Below, piece by piece: positions 10,369 through 21,094 of a stretch of 64,000 bases of DNA. Source of the DNA: Petaurus breviceps papuanus (Eukaryota > Chordata > Mammalia > Diprotodontia > Petauridae); NCBI GenBank assembly GCA_028583685.1, contig JAMXIF010000002.1, positions 57,272,109 through 57,336,108 of the forward strand. Reading direction: 5' to 3'. The notes beneath the pieces were generated by a model. It ran no database searches. It worked only from the letters and a program-made list of their open reading frames with translations, and was not told the origin of the DNA. Each line of letters begins with the position of its first letter. Within the stretch, counting starts at the first letter, position 1. The translations under genes were made by a program, and so were the position numbers.

Positions 10369-12150
10369 TGAGACATTTTCAGATAAAGATAGTCTGTATA
10401 CTTGCTTTGTTTTATGATGCTTATTGGTAACATGGGAGGAATTATTTTTTTTAATGGGGGGAAGGGATTAAGGAAAGAAAGTCTAGTTAGTGATAGTGAT
10501 GTAAAAAAAAGGTTGCTGAAACATTTAAGAGAAGGGAATATAGACTTCTCAGAGAGGCTACTTAGATACGAAATATTTGAACAATTTCATTTTGTATTTT
10601 TTTTATTTGGACACTGTGACTAATAACTCCAACAAGGATGATATAAGTACTTTTAAGAGTAATTTAATGTTTCTGCACTACAATTGAATTAAATATATCT
10701 TGGGTCACATAAAAAAAATCCCTTCCCACCTGCTTCTTGTGTTCCAATATTATTATAGATTTGATTCATGTCCAAGCTTCTGTTTTAACATTACTTTTAA
10801 AGTGAGTTTGTATCGTGATAACAGTTAAGACACACAGTAGTCGTAGGACCTTTTATGTAATTAGTCTGGTGATTTCTCCTGAAGAAAAGAACAAAAAAGG
10901 AATAACAGTTTCTAAAATCTTTTTATAGAATTAATTTTTACTACACCTTGAAACTAATAGTTTAAAGATATTTTAAAGTCACTACTTCTGTCAGTCCAAA
11001 GTTTTTATTTGGCCAGAAATATCCTGGGCCGGCATATCTCTATAACTAGCCTCAGTTTGAAATGAAAAAGAGCTTCACATTATAAAATGTATCATTACAT
11101 GCTCTGTTATATCACAAAGTCTTTTTCTCATTTCACTTCCTGTAGATTCATTATCTTGTGGCAAAGGAACCCTAGCCAATTTGGAACTTTGACATATAAA
11201 TACTCTAAAATATTCAGGCTTTTGTAAGTGTTCTCATACTGTTTATGCTTGTATAAATGAGAAGCTTGCTTGAGAGTAAACTTTTTCTCTAGAAGTTTCT
11301 TAGAAAGCTCTTCAGTTCTAAAACATTCATGGAAACGTCTTTTTTCGGGCACTTCCACAATTTCTACCTTAACTAGCACCTGACAGAAAGAAGGAAATAC
11401 CCTAAAAATCATAAAAGGGGAATAGATCTGGTAGACAAATTTGGGGCTGATTGTATTGGCCTGATTACCTATTCTTAAGCTAGACTGACATCATCCACTT
11501 GTACTAAAGATTGAGTTCTTTTCTGTGAAACAGTACAGGAAACAGTGTATTTCTGTGAGGCAGTGTATTTGGCTAAATCTCCAAAGTTCTCTTGAAAAAC
11601 CATTCTACTTTGATATTATTAAAGACAAATATTCATGTATAGAAATTAATTATGTCAAATAGATATTTTTTTTTGCTTTTACAAAATATTTTGCATTTGC
11701 ATTCACTTCACCTCCCCATGAAGAAAACTTTCCTACTATAAAATATTGTTAAAAAGAAAGAAAAAGGCAAACCAAAAAATGACCCCTCGGTTGACATTCT
11801 CTTCTAAGCCTGAGAACCTCTATTGTCTTTCCTCTGGTAATAAATGATAATAATTAAAGGCAAATACACAATAATTAGTCACACTAGGTTTATCCATCTG
11901 GTGTACCTGTATCACATCACTGTGTCTTTGAAACAGATGACAAGCAGCATATTGCAAGACATCCTGCTAATGGGTCTAAGTGGGGAATGGAAAGGTAAAG
12001 GGGTCATCACACAAAAAGGGCAGCAGCAGGGAACTAGAATTTTACACATTAAAATTTTTTTCACTGACCATTAAGATGAATATCATTCTGCTAGCATATG
12101 TGTTTCTAATCCAATATTATCAGAATTTAGAAATATGACAAATTTGTGAT
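10369..12150. other. Unassigned, repeat-poor, AT-rich
   Basis: No recognised interspersed repeat, RNA or coding family. Frames at 10402-10623 (+), 11128-11412 (-) and 11844-12074 (+) are AT-rich and match nothing I know; the 94-codon minus frame has no domain I can name. Confidence 0.4.
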
Positions 12151-12152
12151 TA

Positions 12153-13830
12153 TCACAAATTCCATTTAGATTTTATTACTTTTTCAGTCTTTTGACTTTG
12201 TTTCTGTATTTCATGTTGTCTCACTGAGTCCTTAACTTCTGCCTCATCTATCCTAATTTCCAAAGAGTTAGTTGCTAAGTTATGTATTTGTAGTACATCT
12301 TTTGGTAAACTGTTAATTCTCTTTCCATGTCTTTCATCCATAGTTCTCATTTCTTTTCCATTTTTCATATCCTCTAGCACTTTCATTTTATAAATAAGAT
12401 TATTTTTTTTTAATTCTCTAGGGACTTTAGTTAATTTGTATCCAGTCTCCATTTTTATTTGAGACTTTGCTTATAGACATTTTGGAGTCATTCTCTTCTT
12501 CTGGATTTGGACATACTTGTCACCTAACAGCTCTTTATGATTGGACTTCAAATTTTTTACTTATTCTTCCACCCTTAGTTTCCAGATGGTGATGTTATTG
12601 GGCCCAGGTTCTTCACACTTCTGGAGAGGATGCTTGGGATTTGCTTAGCCCTGTTTTTATTCTCTTGGGTTCTGTTGCTGCTTTCTCTGGATATTAAATA
12701 TTTGTTCTTCAAGGACTTCAGCATGGAATTTACAACCTTTTAGTGTTACTGAAACTATATTACATTAATTATACAATAAGAATAGCTAACATTTATATAA
12801 TACCTACTACGCGCCAGGTACTATGCTAAGTGTTTTACAAATATTATATCACTTGATCCTCACAACAATCCTGGGAGGTAGATGCTATTATTATCCCCAT
12901 ATTACGGCTGGGAAAATTGAGGTAAACAGAGGTTAAGTGACTTGTCTGGGGTCATACAGTTAAGAAGTATCTGAGGCTGGATTTGAATTCAGGTCTTCCT
13001 AACTCCAGGCTCAGAGCTCTGTCTACTGTGTCATCTAGCTACCTATATCTTTCTGATACAGGGCAGAGTCTGACTGCTACCTTCCTGGTCTAAGCCTGGC
13101 AAACTCCTGATCTAGGGTTGCATGCAGACAGTTGCATCTCAAATATACTGCTTTAGGACTAAAGTACTTTCAGGAAGAACAAAGGTTCCACAGATTCAGC
13201 AGGGCATAATTGCAGGCTCCTGCTTGGTCTGAGGTCTGTGCTCTGGTTACTCAGTGGGAGGCTTCAGACCAGATTGGTTGTTGTTCAAGGTCAGAGCCAG
13301 ACAGCAGCAGTTGCTTGCTTACGTTCATGCCCCTTCTCCAGAATGCAGTCTCATGTCACTGGCCACTCTTCACTGTGGTCTAACACACCTAGGTACAGAT
13401 GCCCTCCTCAGCCCCCACTAAAACTTCAACCTTTGTCTGGGATGCAAGCAACAGAGCTACCAACTGGCTCCTCCTCCTGTTCTTCACCATGCAAAGCCCC
13501 TCCACGCTGAACATGGGACCCCCTTTTCACGTGCTGTTAAGCATAGCTATACACTCTAGTTTTGTGCCTATACTGGAAGGCCCCATGCTGTATCTTCCTG
13601 AATAGACACTGAGCCCAATGTCCTCGGATCTCATCTGTCTGCTAGGTAAATCTGAACTGGAAAAAGGACTCACACTGATATTCCCTCAGATTTCCCAAAC
13701 AGCACTTGGTCTGATGCTTTTCTGGGTCTATGTGGAGTAGTTGAGGGGAAAGGGCAGGAGTTGGACAATATTGCTTTGTTTCACTCTACGATTCTGGTTA
13801 GCATTCTCTGGATTTTGTCCTTAAACACAC
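12153..13830 (-). mobile_element. Probable L1 ORF1 coiled-coil and 5' region, antisense
   Basis: The minus-strand frame at 12153-12452 is lysine/glutamate-rich and coiled-coil-like ('LEDMKNGKEMRTMDERHGKR', 'SLEIRIDEAEVKDSV'), as in the N-terminal half of L1 ORF1 protein. Upstream on the minus strand (to about 13830) is GC-richer DNA that would fit the 5' UTR. A MIR-type SINE is inserted at 12778-13044. The family assignment of the 5' region is inference; an L1-related half-element (HAL1 type) is an alternative. Confidence 0.4.
12778..13044 (-). mobile_element. Full-length MIR/Mar1 CORE SINE, antisense
   Basis: 'CTAACATTTATATAATACCT', 'CTACGCGCCAGGTACTATGC', 'CTTGATCCTCACAACAATCC', 'GGTTAAGTGACTTGTCTGGG', 'GGATTTGAATTCAGGTCTTC' and the head 'GTCATCTAGCTACC' are all present in antisense order. 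It appears to interrupt the antisense L1-like block around it. Confidence 0.85.
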
Positions 13831-14265
13831 TGGGATGATGTGAATATGATTTAAGGCCTGCTTTTGGACTTGTCAATTTTTCCTGAATCTGCCTTTTCAA
13901 TTCATAGAGAAGCTTGCCAACTCAATTTGTTTTGGTTTTTCTTTTTTTGAATCTAGGAAGTTGTATGTGTTCTTGTATATAATATGGACTTGTCTTACTC
14001 AAGTACAGCTGCAGTTTCATTAGTGTATATATGTCTTCCCATTATAAAGATCATGGACCATTCATGCCGGCCCATCTTGTGGCATTCTAATCCATATGCT
14101 CTAATAATTTCATTACAAATGGTCCACCTAATGTGCTGGGTGAGAACCAGTGGAACACCATGTAAATGTTTCAGTCCAACTATGTGAACAGCTCAGTTTT
14201 TTCTCACACCTTTCTTTGATGGCATGCTTTCCTCCCTTTCTCCTTTACAATTCCTTGTTTATAGA
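13831..14265. other. Unassigned intergenic sequence
   Basis: No recognised repeat or gene. Short frames here have no family resemblance. Confidence 0.4.
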
Positions 14266-15955
14266 AACAAGCCAAGATGGCAGAGTGGGAGGAAGCAGTA
14301 TAGTCAACTTCTCTGATAACTGTCCCAACAAAGAGCTCAGCTAAGCACCAGATCGAGTGGTGATCAATATTTAAGAAGAAACCACAGTGGGCCTCTAAGA
14401 AAAAATCACAAATTCAACTCAAAGGAAAATTATCCTGGCAGGAATTGTGGAATAATGGTGGTTCCACATAGTGAAGCCTGATTCCAGCCCCACTGCACAA
14501 CCCCAGAGAACACATACCGAGTCATCTGACACAGGAAAGCAGACATCTCTTTCTAATTGCAGAGAGTGGACCTTAGAATCAGCACTCAGGTAAAACACAA
14601 GGCAACAGCCCCACCTCTCTGACATTTGGGGGAAGGGAAATCAAACACTTTGCCCCCAGGTACAGAAACCATAGTGCTATCTTTCTAACATAGGAGAGGG
14701 GAAATGAGAGCCCCCTCAAAGCAAAAGAGTTCCATAGAATTGTCTCTAACACAGGAGAGAGGATCTTGGATCCAGAGTGAAGAGAAAGACCAAAGACGTA
14801 GTACTTTTGCTCTAAATCAAGAGAGATCTTAGATTCAGACTTCAGGATCAGAATATGAAGACATCACTATCACTATTACTTCATTAGCACAGGTACACGA
14901 CAGATAAGAAAATCCAGGTCCTTACAATGCCAGGATAGTGCTGCTAGAAATGCATAGATATTAGCAGTATCCAACCAAAGTCTCACTCCTGAAAGTGAGT
15001 CTGGAAGGATGAATAAACAAACCAACCCTCCCCCACCTCCACACACACACAAAGATAAAGAGCAATGATGATGCCAGGGATGTCCAAGAAAAACAACACT
15101 TGGCCATAAGATAATTAGAATTCCTAGAAGAAATAAAGAGCTTGCTTTTTAAAAAAAAGAGTTTAAATTATATATTTTAAATAAAATCAGTGTTGAAAAT
15201 TAAAAAAAAAAAGAAATGAGTGATGGGTGAGTCTTGGAAAGAGAATTATCAGCTTAGTACAAGAGGTGCATGCAAAACCTTAACCAAGCAACAGATTACT
15301 TAAAATTAGGGCAATAATACATATTAACATAAAGCAAAAATGTTTAAAATTAGAAGAATGTGTATGTATATGTATACATGTGTATGTCAAAATCATTTAT
15401 GAAAAAAATAATGACCTGGAAAATGGGTCATGGACAGATAATTTAAGAATCACTGTACTATCTAAAAGCTATGACCAAAAAAAGTCTGGTTATGTTTCAA
15501 GAAAGCATAAAAGAAAACTGCCCAGATCTCTTAGAACTAGAGGGAAAAGTAAAAAATAGAAAGAATATATCAATCACCTTCTGAATGAAATCCCCAAATG
15601 AAAATTCTCAGAATAAAATTCAGAGATAAAATTCAGGACTCATAGGTCAAAGAAAAATATAAGACCAGCAGACAGAACAAAAGAGTTCAAGTACCAAAGA
15701 ACCACAGTCCAGATCACACAAGATTTAGCAGTTACTACTAACAGAAATAAAGAACATGGAATACAATATTCTACAGGCAAAAGAGGTAGAACTATAACCA
15801 AAAATAACTTCCTTTGAAAAAATGATTATCATGTTACAATGGAAAAATGAAGCTCATCAAACCATCATATCACCTTCCAAAAATAATAGTTATGTCTTAT
15901 CTTTGCATATATTTCTTCCTTCAATTTCTACAGTTGACTACAAATTAATTGAGAT
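14266..15955 (+). mobile_element. Possible L1 5' UTR / ORF1 region, sense
   Basis: Begins with 'AAGCCAAGATGGCAGAGTGG', which resembles the 5' start of mammalian L1 (GAGCCAAGATGGCCGAATAG in human). What follows is A-rich with no long frame, and leads into recognisable L1 ORF2 sequence after 15.96 kb. Diverged and broken. The assignment rests on the start motif and on what lies downstream. Confidence 0.4.
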
Positions 15956-16049
15956 AATCAGAAAAATACATAATATAAAATAAACCCACATCAGCATTTT
16001 GGTATATTACCAATAAAACTCAGCAGGAAAAGGTAAAAAGAGAAATCCC

Positions 16050-16646
16050 TGGAAATCAAGGGGATGCTCATCAATTGGGTAACGGCAAAACAAATTGCGG
16101 TTCATGAATGTAATGGAATACTATTGTGCTATAAGAAATGAGGAGCAGATGGAATTCATAATAACTTGGAGAGACTTATATAAACTGATGCTGAGTGAGG
16201 GGAACAGAACCAGAACTTTGTACACAATTACAGACACATCACATGTGTGACAACTAACTTTAATAGACTGGGCTCCTCTCAGCAGTGCAAGATTATATGA
16301 CAACTCCAAAAGACTCATGATGGAAAGGGATATCTACATTCAGAGAAAGAACTACAGTGTGAATGCAGATTGAAGCAAACTACTTGCTCTCTCTCTCTCT
16401 CTCTTGTGTTTTGTTTTGTTTCATTCCTTCTTCCTTGTTGTTCACTCCATTGGTTATAATTCTTCTTTACAACTTGACTAAGGTTTAATGTAAAAATATT
16501 TGTAGAACCTGTATCAGTTTTCATGACACCATGGAAAGAGGGGAAGAAGAGGATGAAAGGGAGGGGGAGAAATTTGGAAATCAAGCGATTGTGGAACTGA
16601 ATGTTGTACACTAAAAGTAAATAAATAATTTTTGAAAAATAAAAAA
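16050..16646 (+). mobile_element. Younger L1 3' end inserted in the older L1
   Basis: 'TGGAAATCAAGGGGATGCTC', 'GTGCTATAAGAAATGAGGAG' and a 3' UTR ending in 'AAATAATTTTTGAAAAATAA' plus an A tail. The older L1 reads 'AAAAGAGAAATCCC' before it and 'AAAAAAGAAATTCC' after it, so the same host bases (about AGAAATTCC) are duplicated. It is closely similar to the copy at 9756-10368. Confidence 0.85.
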
Positions 16647-17492
16647 AAGAAATTCCACTTAAAATAACTACTGAAGATAAATTCTTATAAGTCTACCTAC
16701 TAAAATATATACAGTAATTATAAACATACAACTAAAAAACTTTGTTTAGAGAAAAAAAACATTTATTGTTCATGGGTAGGTCGAATCAGTAACATAAAAT
16801 GACAATATTAGATAAATTAATTTAATTATCAAATGTCATACCACTCAAACTATCAAAAGATTACTTTATAGAACTGAAGGAATTATAGTGGAATTCATCT
16901 TAAGAAGTCGAAACTCAAGAATCTCAAAGTAAACAATGAAAAAAAAAATCTGAAAGAAAGGAACCCAAAAATATGAGGTCTCATATAAGACTTCCAAGAA
17001 GTGTTCATCAAAATAACTAAGTACTGATGAAAAATAAGGAGGGTAATCACTGAAAAATATTAAGTATAAACTATAATGAAGAAAACCTAGTTTACTTGCT
17101 TTGGCTAAACTTAATTACCCCCATTATTAGGGTAAAAAACTTACTATTTAACATAAACTGCTTGGAAAACCAGACAGCAACTAGCAGAAGCAACTTTTAG
17201 ACAAGATAAGCACCAAATGGATACAAGCCCTAGACATAATAATGATTTCATAAATTATTAGAGAAGCAAAGAGGAAATTACTACGAATAGGGGATGAGTT
17301 CATAATAAAAAAAAAGGTGATAGGATTACAGAAGATAAAATGGACAGTTTTGAGTAATATAATTTTTAAAAGTTTTTGCAAAAGCAAATTCACAGCAGCT
17401 ATTATTGGATTTCTAATTTCTATATTGAGCAAATTTCTCTGGTAAGGGTCTCGTTTCCAAAATATGTAAGGAATTGATTTAAATTTACAAAA

Positions 17493-17660
17493 CTGGGTGG
17501 CTAGGTGTCACAGTGAATAGAGCACCAACCCTGGAGTCAGGAGGTCCTGAGTTCAAATCCGGCCTCAGACACTTAACACAAAAACTAGCTGTGTGACCTT
17601 GGGCAAGTCACTTAACCCCAGTTGCCCTCCAAAAAGCAAAACAAAAGAACAAAAAAAAAA
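17493..17660 (+). mobile_element. tRNA-type CORE SINE, sense, inside L1
   Basis: 'GGGTGGCTAGGTGTCACAGT', 'CCCTGGAGTCAGGAGGTCCT', 'GAGTTCAAATCCGGCCTCAG', 'GGGCAAGTCACTTAACCCCA' and a mixed A-rich tail. The L1 ORF2 remnant resumes after it. Confidence 0.9.
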
Positions 17661-17950
17661 TTCAAGAAGAAGAAGCATTCCACAATTGATAAATGGTCAA
17701 AGGATAGGAACTGGCCATTTTTGAAGGAAGAAATCCAAGCTCTGTGTAGCAATATGAACAAACTATTCCTAATCACTGTTAATTAGAGAAATGCAAATTA
17801 AAGGAATCTGAGGTGTTACCTCATACTTAACAGATTTGACAGTTGACAAAGAGGAAAACTGGAAATTCTGGAAGGGATTATAAACGGCAAATATTGAAGT
17901 AGAGATTACATATTGTGAATACCAGAAATGTTTGTGCAATATTTTCCCAA

Positions 17951-18335
17951 TTCTATGACTTTGTATTCATGCAAACTCTTTTGAAATTTTATGAAATAAA
18001 AGTTGTACGATTATTCTTTTGCTATAACCTCTATTCCTTCTCTGGATATAAATTTGCTCCCTAATTATAGTTGTGAGAGTTATCATCTTTTGTCCTCTTA
18101 TTTTGAAGGAGGAAAATTTCACATTTAAGTACATGAGGCGCTTATTGTGGTGTATGGTGTAATATGCTGTTATAAATTCATTTTTTATGAAGCTGCTTTC
18201 TATATTTTTCTTGCAATTCTTTTTGAATAGAGTTTTTTTTCCCCTAGTACTTTGTGTTCTTGGGTTTACTGAACATTAATCACTTGTGTTCTTCTGCTCT
18301 GTACTTTTTTTTTATTTTGGTCCCCAAATCCATCT
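17951..18335. other. Unassigned AT-rich sequence
   Basis: No recognised feature between the L1 remnant and the next SINE target site. Confidence 0.35.
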
Positions 18336-18350
18336 TGAAAGTTCATCCCT

Positions 18351-18510
18351 GGGGCGGCTAGGTGGCACACTGAATAGAGCACCAGCGCTGGAGTCAGGAG
18401 AACCTGAGTTCAAATCTGACCTCAGACACTTAGCACTTGCTAGCTGTGTGACCTTGAGCAAGTCACTTAACCCCAATTGCCCTGCCCTCCCCCCTCCAAA
18501 AAGCAAAAAA
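18351..18510 (+). mobile_element. tRNA-type CORE SINE with perfect target-site duplication
   Basis: Starts 'GGGGCGGCTAGGTGGCACAC', complete to an A-rich tail. Flanked by a perfect 12-bp duplication AAAGTTCATCCC at 18338-18349 and 18511-18522, which shows L1-type retroposition and a fairly recent date. Frames of 64 and 84 codons over it are SINE body. Confidence 0.95.
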
Positions 18511-18522
18511 AAAGTTCATCCC

Positions 18523-18810
18523 AAATCATACCTCTTTTAGAAAGCTTTTCCATATCTTTCCTATTAGTAGTAATCTTTCCACCTACCATCCCACAAGTAC
18601 TCACATGGCATTTTGTTTATACCTCGATCATAGACTTCCATATATCATTTGGTATCTTAATTATTATACATCAAATTCTCCTCCTACACTAAAATTTCCA
18701 CAAGAGATGGGATCATATCTTATTTGAAATGTTTGTCTCTCCCAGTGCCTAGAGCAGCTCCCTGAAAATAGTGTGTATTTAATAAATATCTGTTCAACAA
18801 ATATATATGC
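18523..18810 (+). mobile_element. L2 3' region, sense
   Basis: 'CACAAGAGATGGGATCATAT', 'CCCAGTGCCTAGAGCAGCTC' and 'GTGTATTTAATAAATATCTG' fit the L2 3' end (AGGGCAGGGACTGTCTTT, CAGTGCCTGGCACATAG, AATAAATG). The L2-like text starts upstream of the SINE, so the SINE is inserted in it. Confidence 0.65.
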
Positions 18811-19304
18811 CAATGAATGAATCATGATCTAAGGGGTATGATACCTTACTCTATCCTATATCTACAATAAAGTAGGTATGAATTAAAAATGAGAGGACAA
18901 CAACAGTAGCTCCATGACCTGATTTTTCTTTCTATATTCACATTTATCTACTTAGTTATACATCTTAAGGTGATGGTTAAGAACAAGAAGTAAACTATGA
19001 ATCCATGACATTCTTTTCTACTCCTCTCTGCTAACCTTGTAACAATAATTAACAAAAATATGGCCTCAAGACATGCAATATTTAGGACCAGTAGGTTTGG
19101 TGGTCTAATTTCTGGTTCTTCTAGAATCTTGACTTGATTTTCCTTACAGATAATTTTTATTGTAATCTACCCAAAATGAAACATTTTTTTTCCAAAAAAT
19201 ATGTATGTGACTTGAATTTATGTTAATAATTTGTCACGAGAAAAAAAGATGTTATTTGCTTTTGTTACAATTCACTAAATTCTGGGTGTCAAAAAGACTA
19301 AAGA
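18811..19304. other. Unassigned intergenic sequence
   Basis: AT-rich, nothing recognised. Confidence 0.35.
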
Positions 19305-19560
19305 GAATTTTGAAATTGGAACAGACTTAGGAGGTCATTTACTCTAACCTATTACCCTAGAAACTTTTCTATTTTATCACAGATGGTTAGTTGTCTAGCC
19401 TCAACTTGAACAGACCCACTATTCACAGAACAACACAATCCATTTTCAGACAGATGTTACTGCTTAAAAAAAAATCCAGTTTATATTGAACCATTGTCTC
19501 CCTCTCTACATTATCCATCCATTAGCTATACACATTAAGTTTCATTCTTCCAGACCAGAT
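19305..19560 (-). mobile_element. CR1/L3 fragment, antisense
   Basis: 'GAGGTCATTTACTCTAACCT' (antisense CR1/L3 3' tail), then 'CCATTTTCAGACAGATGTTA' and 'TTGAACCATTGTCTCCCTCT' in the order expected of antisense CR1/L3. Old and diverged; the better-preserved copy is at 54.1-54.8 kb. Confidence 0.5.
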
Positions 19561-19674
19561 AGGTAGCAAAGTATAGAATTCATTTGAAGCCTTAAAGACG
19601 CATTATATATCCAAAGAAATCTGGCTACAATACATAGAATAGATACGTCAAAAAGAAATGAGAATAGAAAGCAT

Positions 19675-19915
19675 AATGTATTGAGATAAGCAATGGATTT
19701 GGACTCAGGAGAGACCAGTTCAAATTCACCCTCTGACTCTTAATAGCTGCTACATGAACCTGAGCAAATCACTTGCTCTCTGAGGCTCAGTTTCTTTATC
19801 TATAAAATGGTTCCTGTAATACCTGAAGCATCTACCTCACTATGTTGTAAGAAAGAAAATTAGTTCACTATATCAGCTTCATAGTGATAAATGTTAATAC
19901 ATCATTAATGAACAG
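19675..19915 (+). mobile_element. MIR-type SINE, sense
   Basis: 'GGATTTGGACTCAGGAGAGA', 'CAGTTCAAATTCACCCTCTG', 'AACCTGAGCAAATCACTTGC', 'GGCTCAGTTTCTTTATCTAT' and a degenerate tail. Confidence 0.75.
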
Positions 19916-20109
19916 AAAAGCATGAAGGAGTTATATATGTTAGTAAGACATTATTAGTAAGTGGTATCAGATTGTTTATGATTGTAGGTACTCTGGATCT
20001 AGTGAAATATATTACTAAATCCCTTACCTGAATAAATCAGGAAGTTCAAGAGAAAGAAATTTTAAGCCCTTTATGGGCCCAAAGAATATGACTAAAAATG
20101 ATAGTTTGT

Positions 20110-20215
20110 AAGATCATTGTTTCAGAGCTAGAAGGGGTTTCAGAGGTCGTTTAGCCTGACCCCTTCATTTTATATGAAAACACTAAGGCTGGGGGTAATT
20201 AATAGCTAGATATTT
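20110..20215 (-). mobile_element. MIR/L3-like fragment, antisense
   Basis: 'TCAGAGCTAGAAGGGGTTTC' and 'AGAGGTCGTTTAGCCTGACC' followed by 'CCTTCATTTTATATGAAAAC' match the antisense form (AGAGGTCATCTAGTCCAACC, CATTTTACAGATGAGGAAAC). Confidence 0.55.
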
Positions 20216-20516
20216 GAAATTCAGAGGAACTAGAAAGTAAAAGAATTATTCCATTGGCCTAGAAATATTGTGGACTAGATAGAGAATGTGAAGAAATGGT
20301 TTAGTGTTTCCTAGATTAAAATCCATGTTTGCTTATTATTTGAAGCAATATTTTGAGGGATTGGTAAAGTGCAAGGGAAGGTATAAAGGAGGGACAGAGA
20401 GGAACCAGAAATGCATTCTCATCTTCCTTGAACTGAAGAGGTGAGAGGTATATGGCTTTTTTTTAATCTGTAGATCCACATAAGAAGATCTGGGAGAGCA
20501 GTGAATGAACATTGGA

Positions 20517-20783
20517 GGTTTGTTGGTGTTTGGTCTTCAGTCGTATTTGACTCTTTGTGATCCCATGAACTACATCCATGGGGTTTCCTTTGCAAAAACA
20601 GTGAAGTGATTTGCCATCCCCTTCTCCAGTGTGTCCCCATTTTACAGGTGAGGAACTAAGGCAAATAGGGGTTAAGTGACTTGCCTAGGGTGACCAGATA
20701 GTAAGTATCTGAGATCAGGTTTGAACTTAGATATTCCTGATTCTGGGCCCAGTTCTCTAGCCACTGCAATACCTACCTACCCC
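20517..20783 (-). mobile_element. RTE-tailed tRNA SINE, antisense
   Basis: 'CAGTCGTATTTGACTCTTTG', 'GATTTGCCATCCCCTTCTCC', 'CATTTTACAGGTGAGGAACT', 'GGTTAAGTGACTTGCCTAGG' and a degraded head. The 3' tail resembles the 3' end of RTE/BovB LINEs, so the element was probably mobilised by a marsupial RTE. Essentially full length. Confidence 0.85.
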
Positions 20784-21094
20784 AAGAAGAATGTAACCCA
20801 AATGAAAATTGATAGTTAATAAAAAATATTCTAGGTACACTGCTATATATTCCTAGAAAGGTGTGTCTATGTGGATGGGATGGGGTGTAGATGATGGGAG
20901 TCTTTGAACAGGTTTAATTCAGAAGGAATGCGAACTTCCAAGAGCCATTTGAAGACAGTTTGTGTTTTTTGGATTCCCCCCTCCCTCGCCCAGCCCCAAT
21001 ACTAGGTAATCTAAGGTGGGTAAGTAGATTAGGAAGGATTCAGCTTCTGAAATAGGATTTATTGGCCTTAGGACCACTCTTTGTAGTAATATGA
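20784..21094. other. Unassigned sequence between SINE and L1
   Basis: No recognised element; includes 'CCCCCCTCCCTCGCCCAG', a pyrimidine-rich run. Confidence 0.35.

Larger units (their letters stand above)
15956..17950 (+). mobile_element. Old L1 ORF2 remnant, sense, interrupted twice
   Basis: 'CATCAGCATTTTGGTATATT ACC' and, after an interruption, 'AGAAATTCCACTTAAAATAA' match the L1 ORF2 stretch also seen at 21160-21240. It continues through 'AAACTATCAAAAGATTACTT' and ends with the ORF2 C-terminal region ('TAGAGAAATGCAAATTAAAG', 'GAGGTGTTACCTCATACTTA'). A younger L1 3' end (16050-16646) and a SINE (17493-17660) are inserted in it. The gaps between the pieces match consecutive ORF2 positions. 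Confidence 0.7.
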
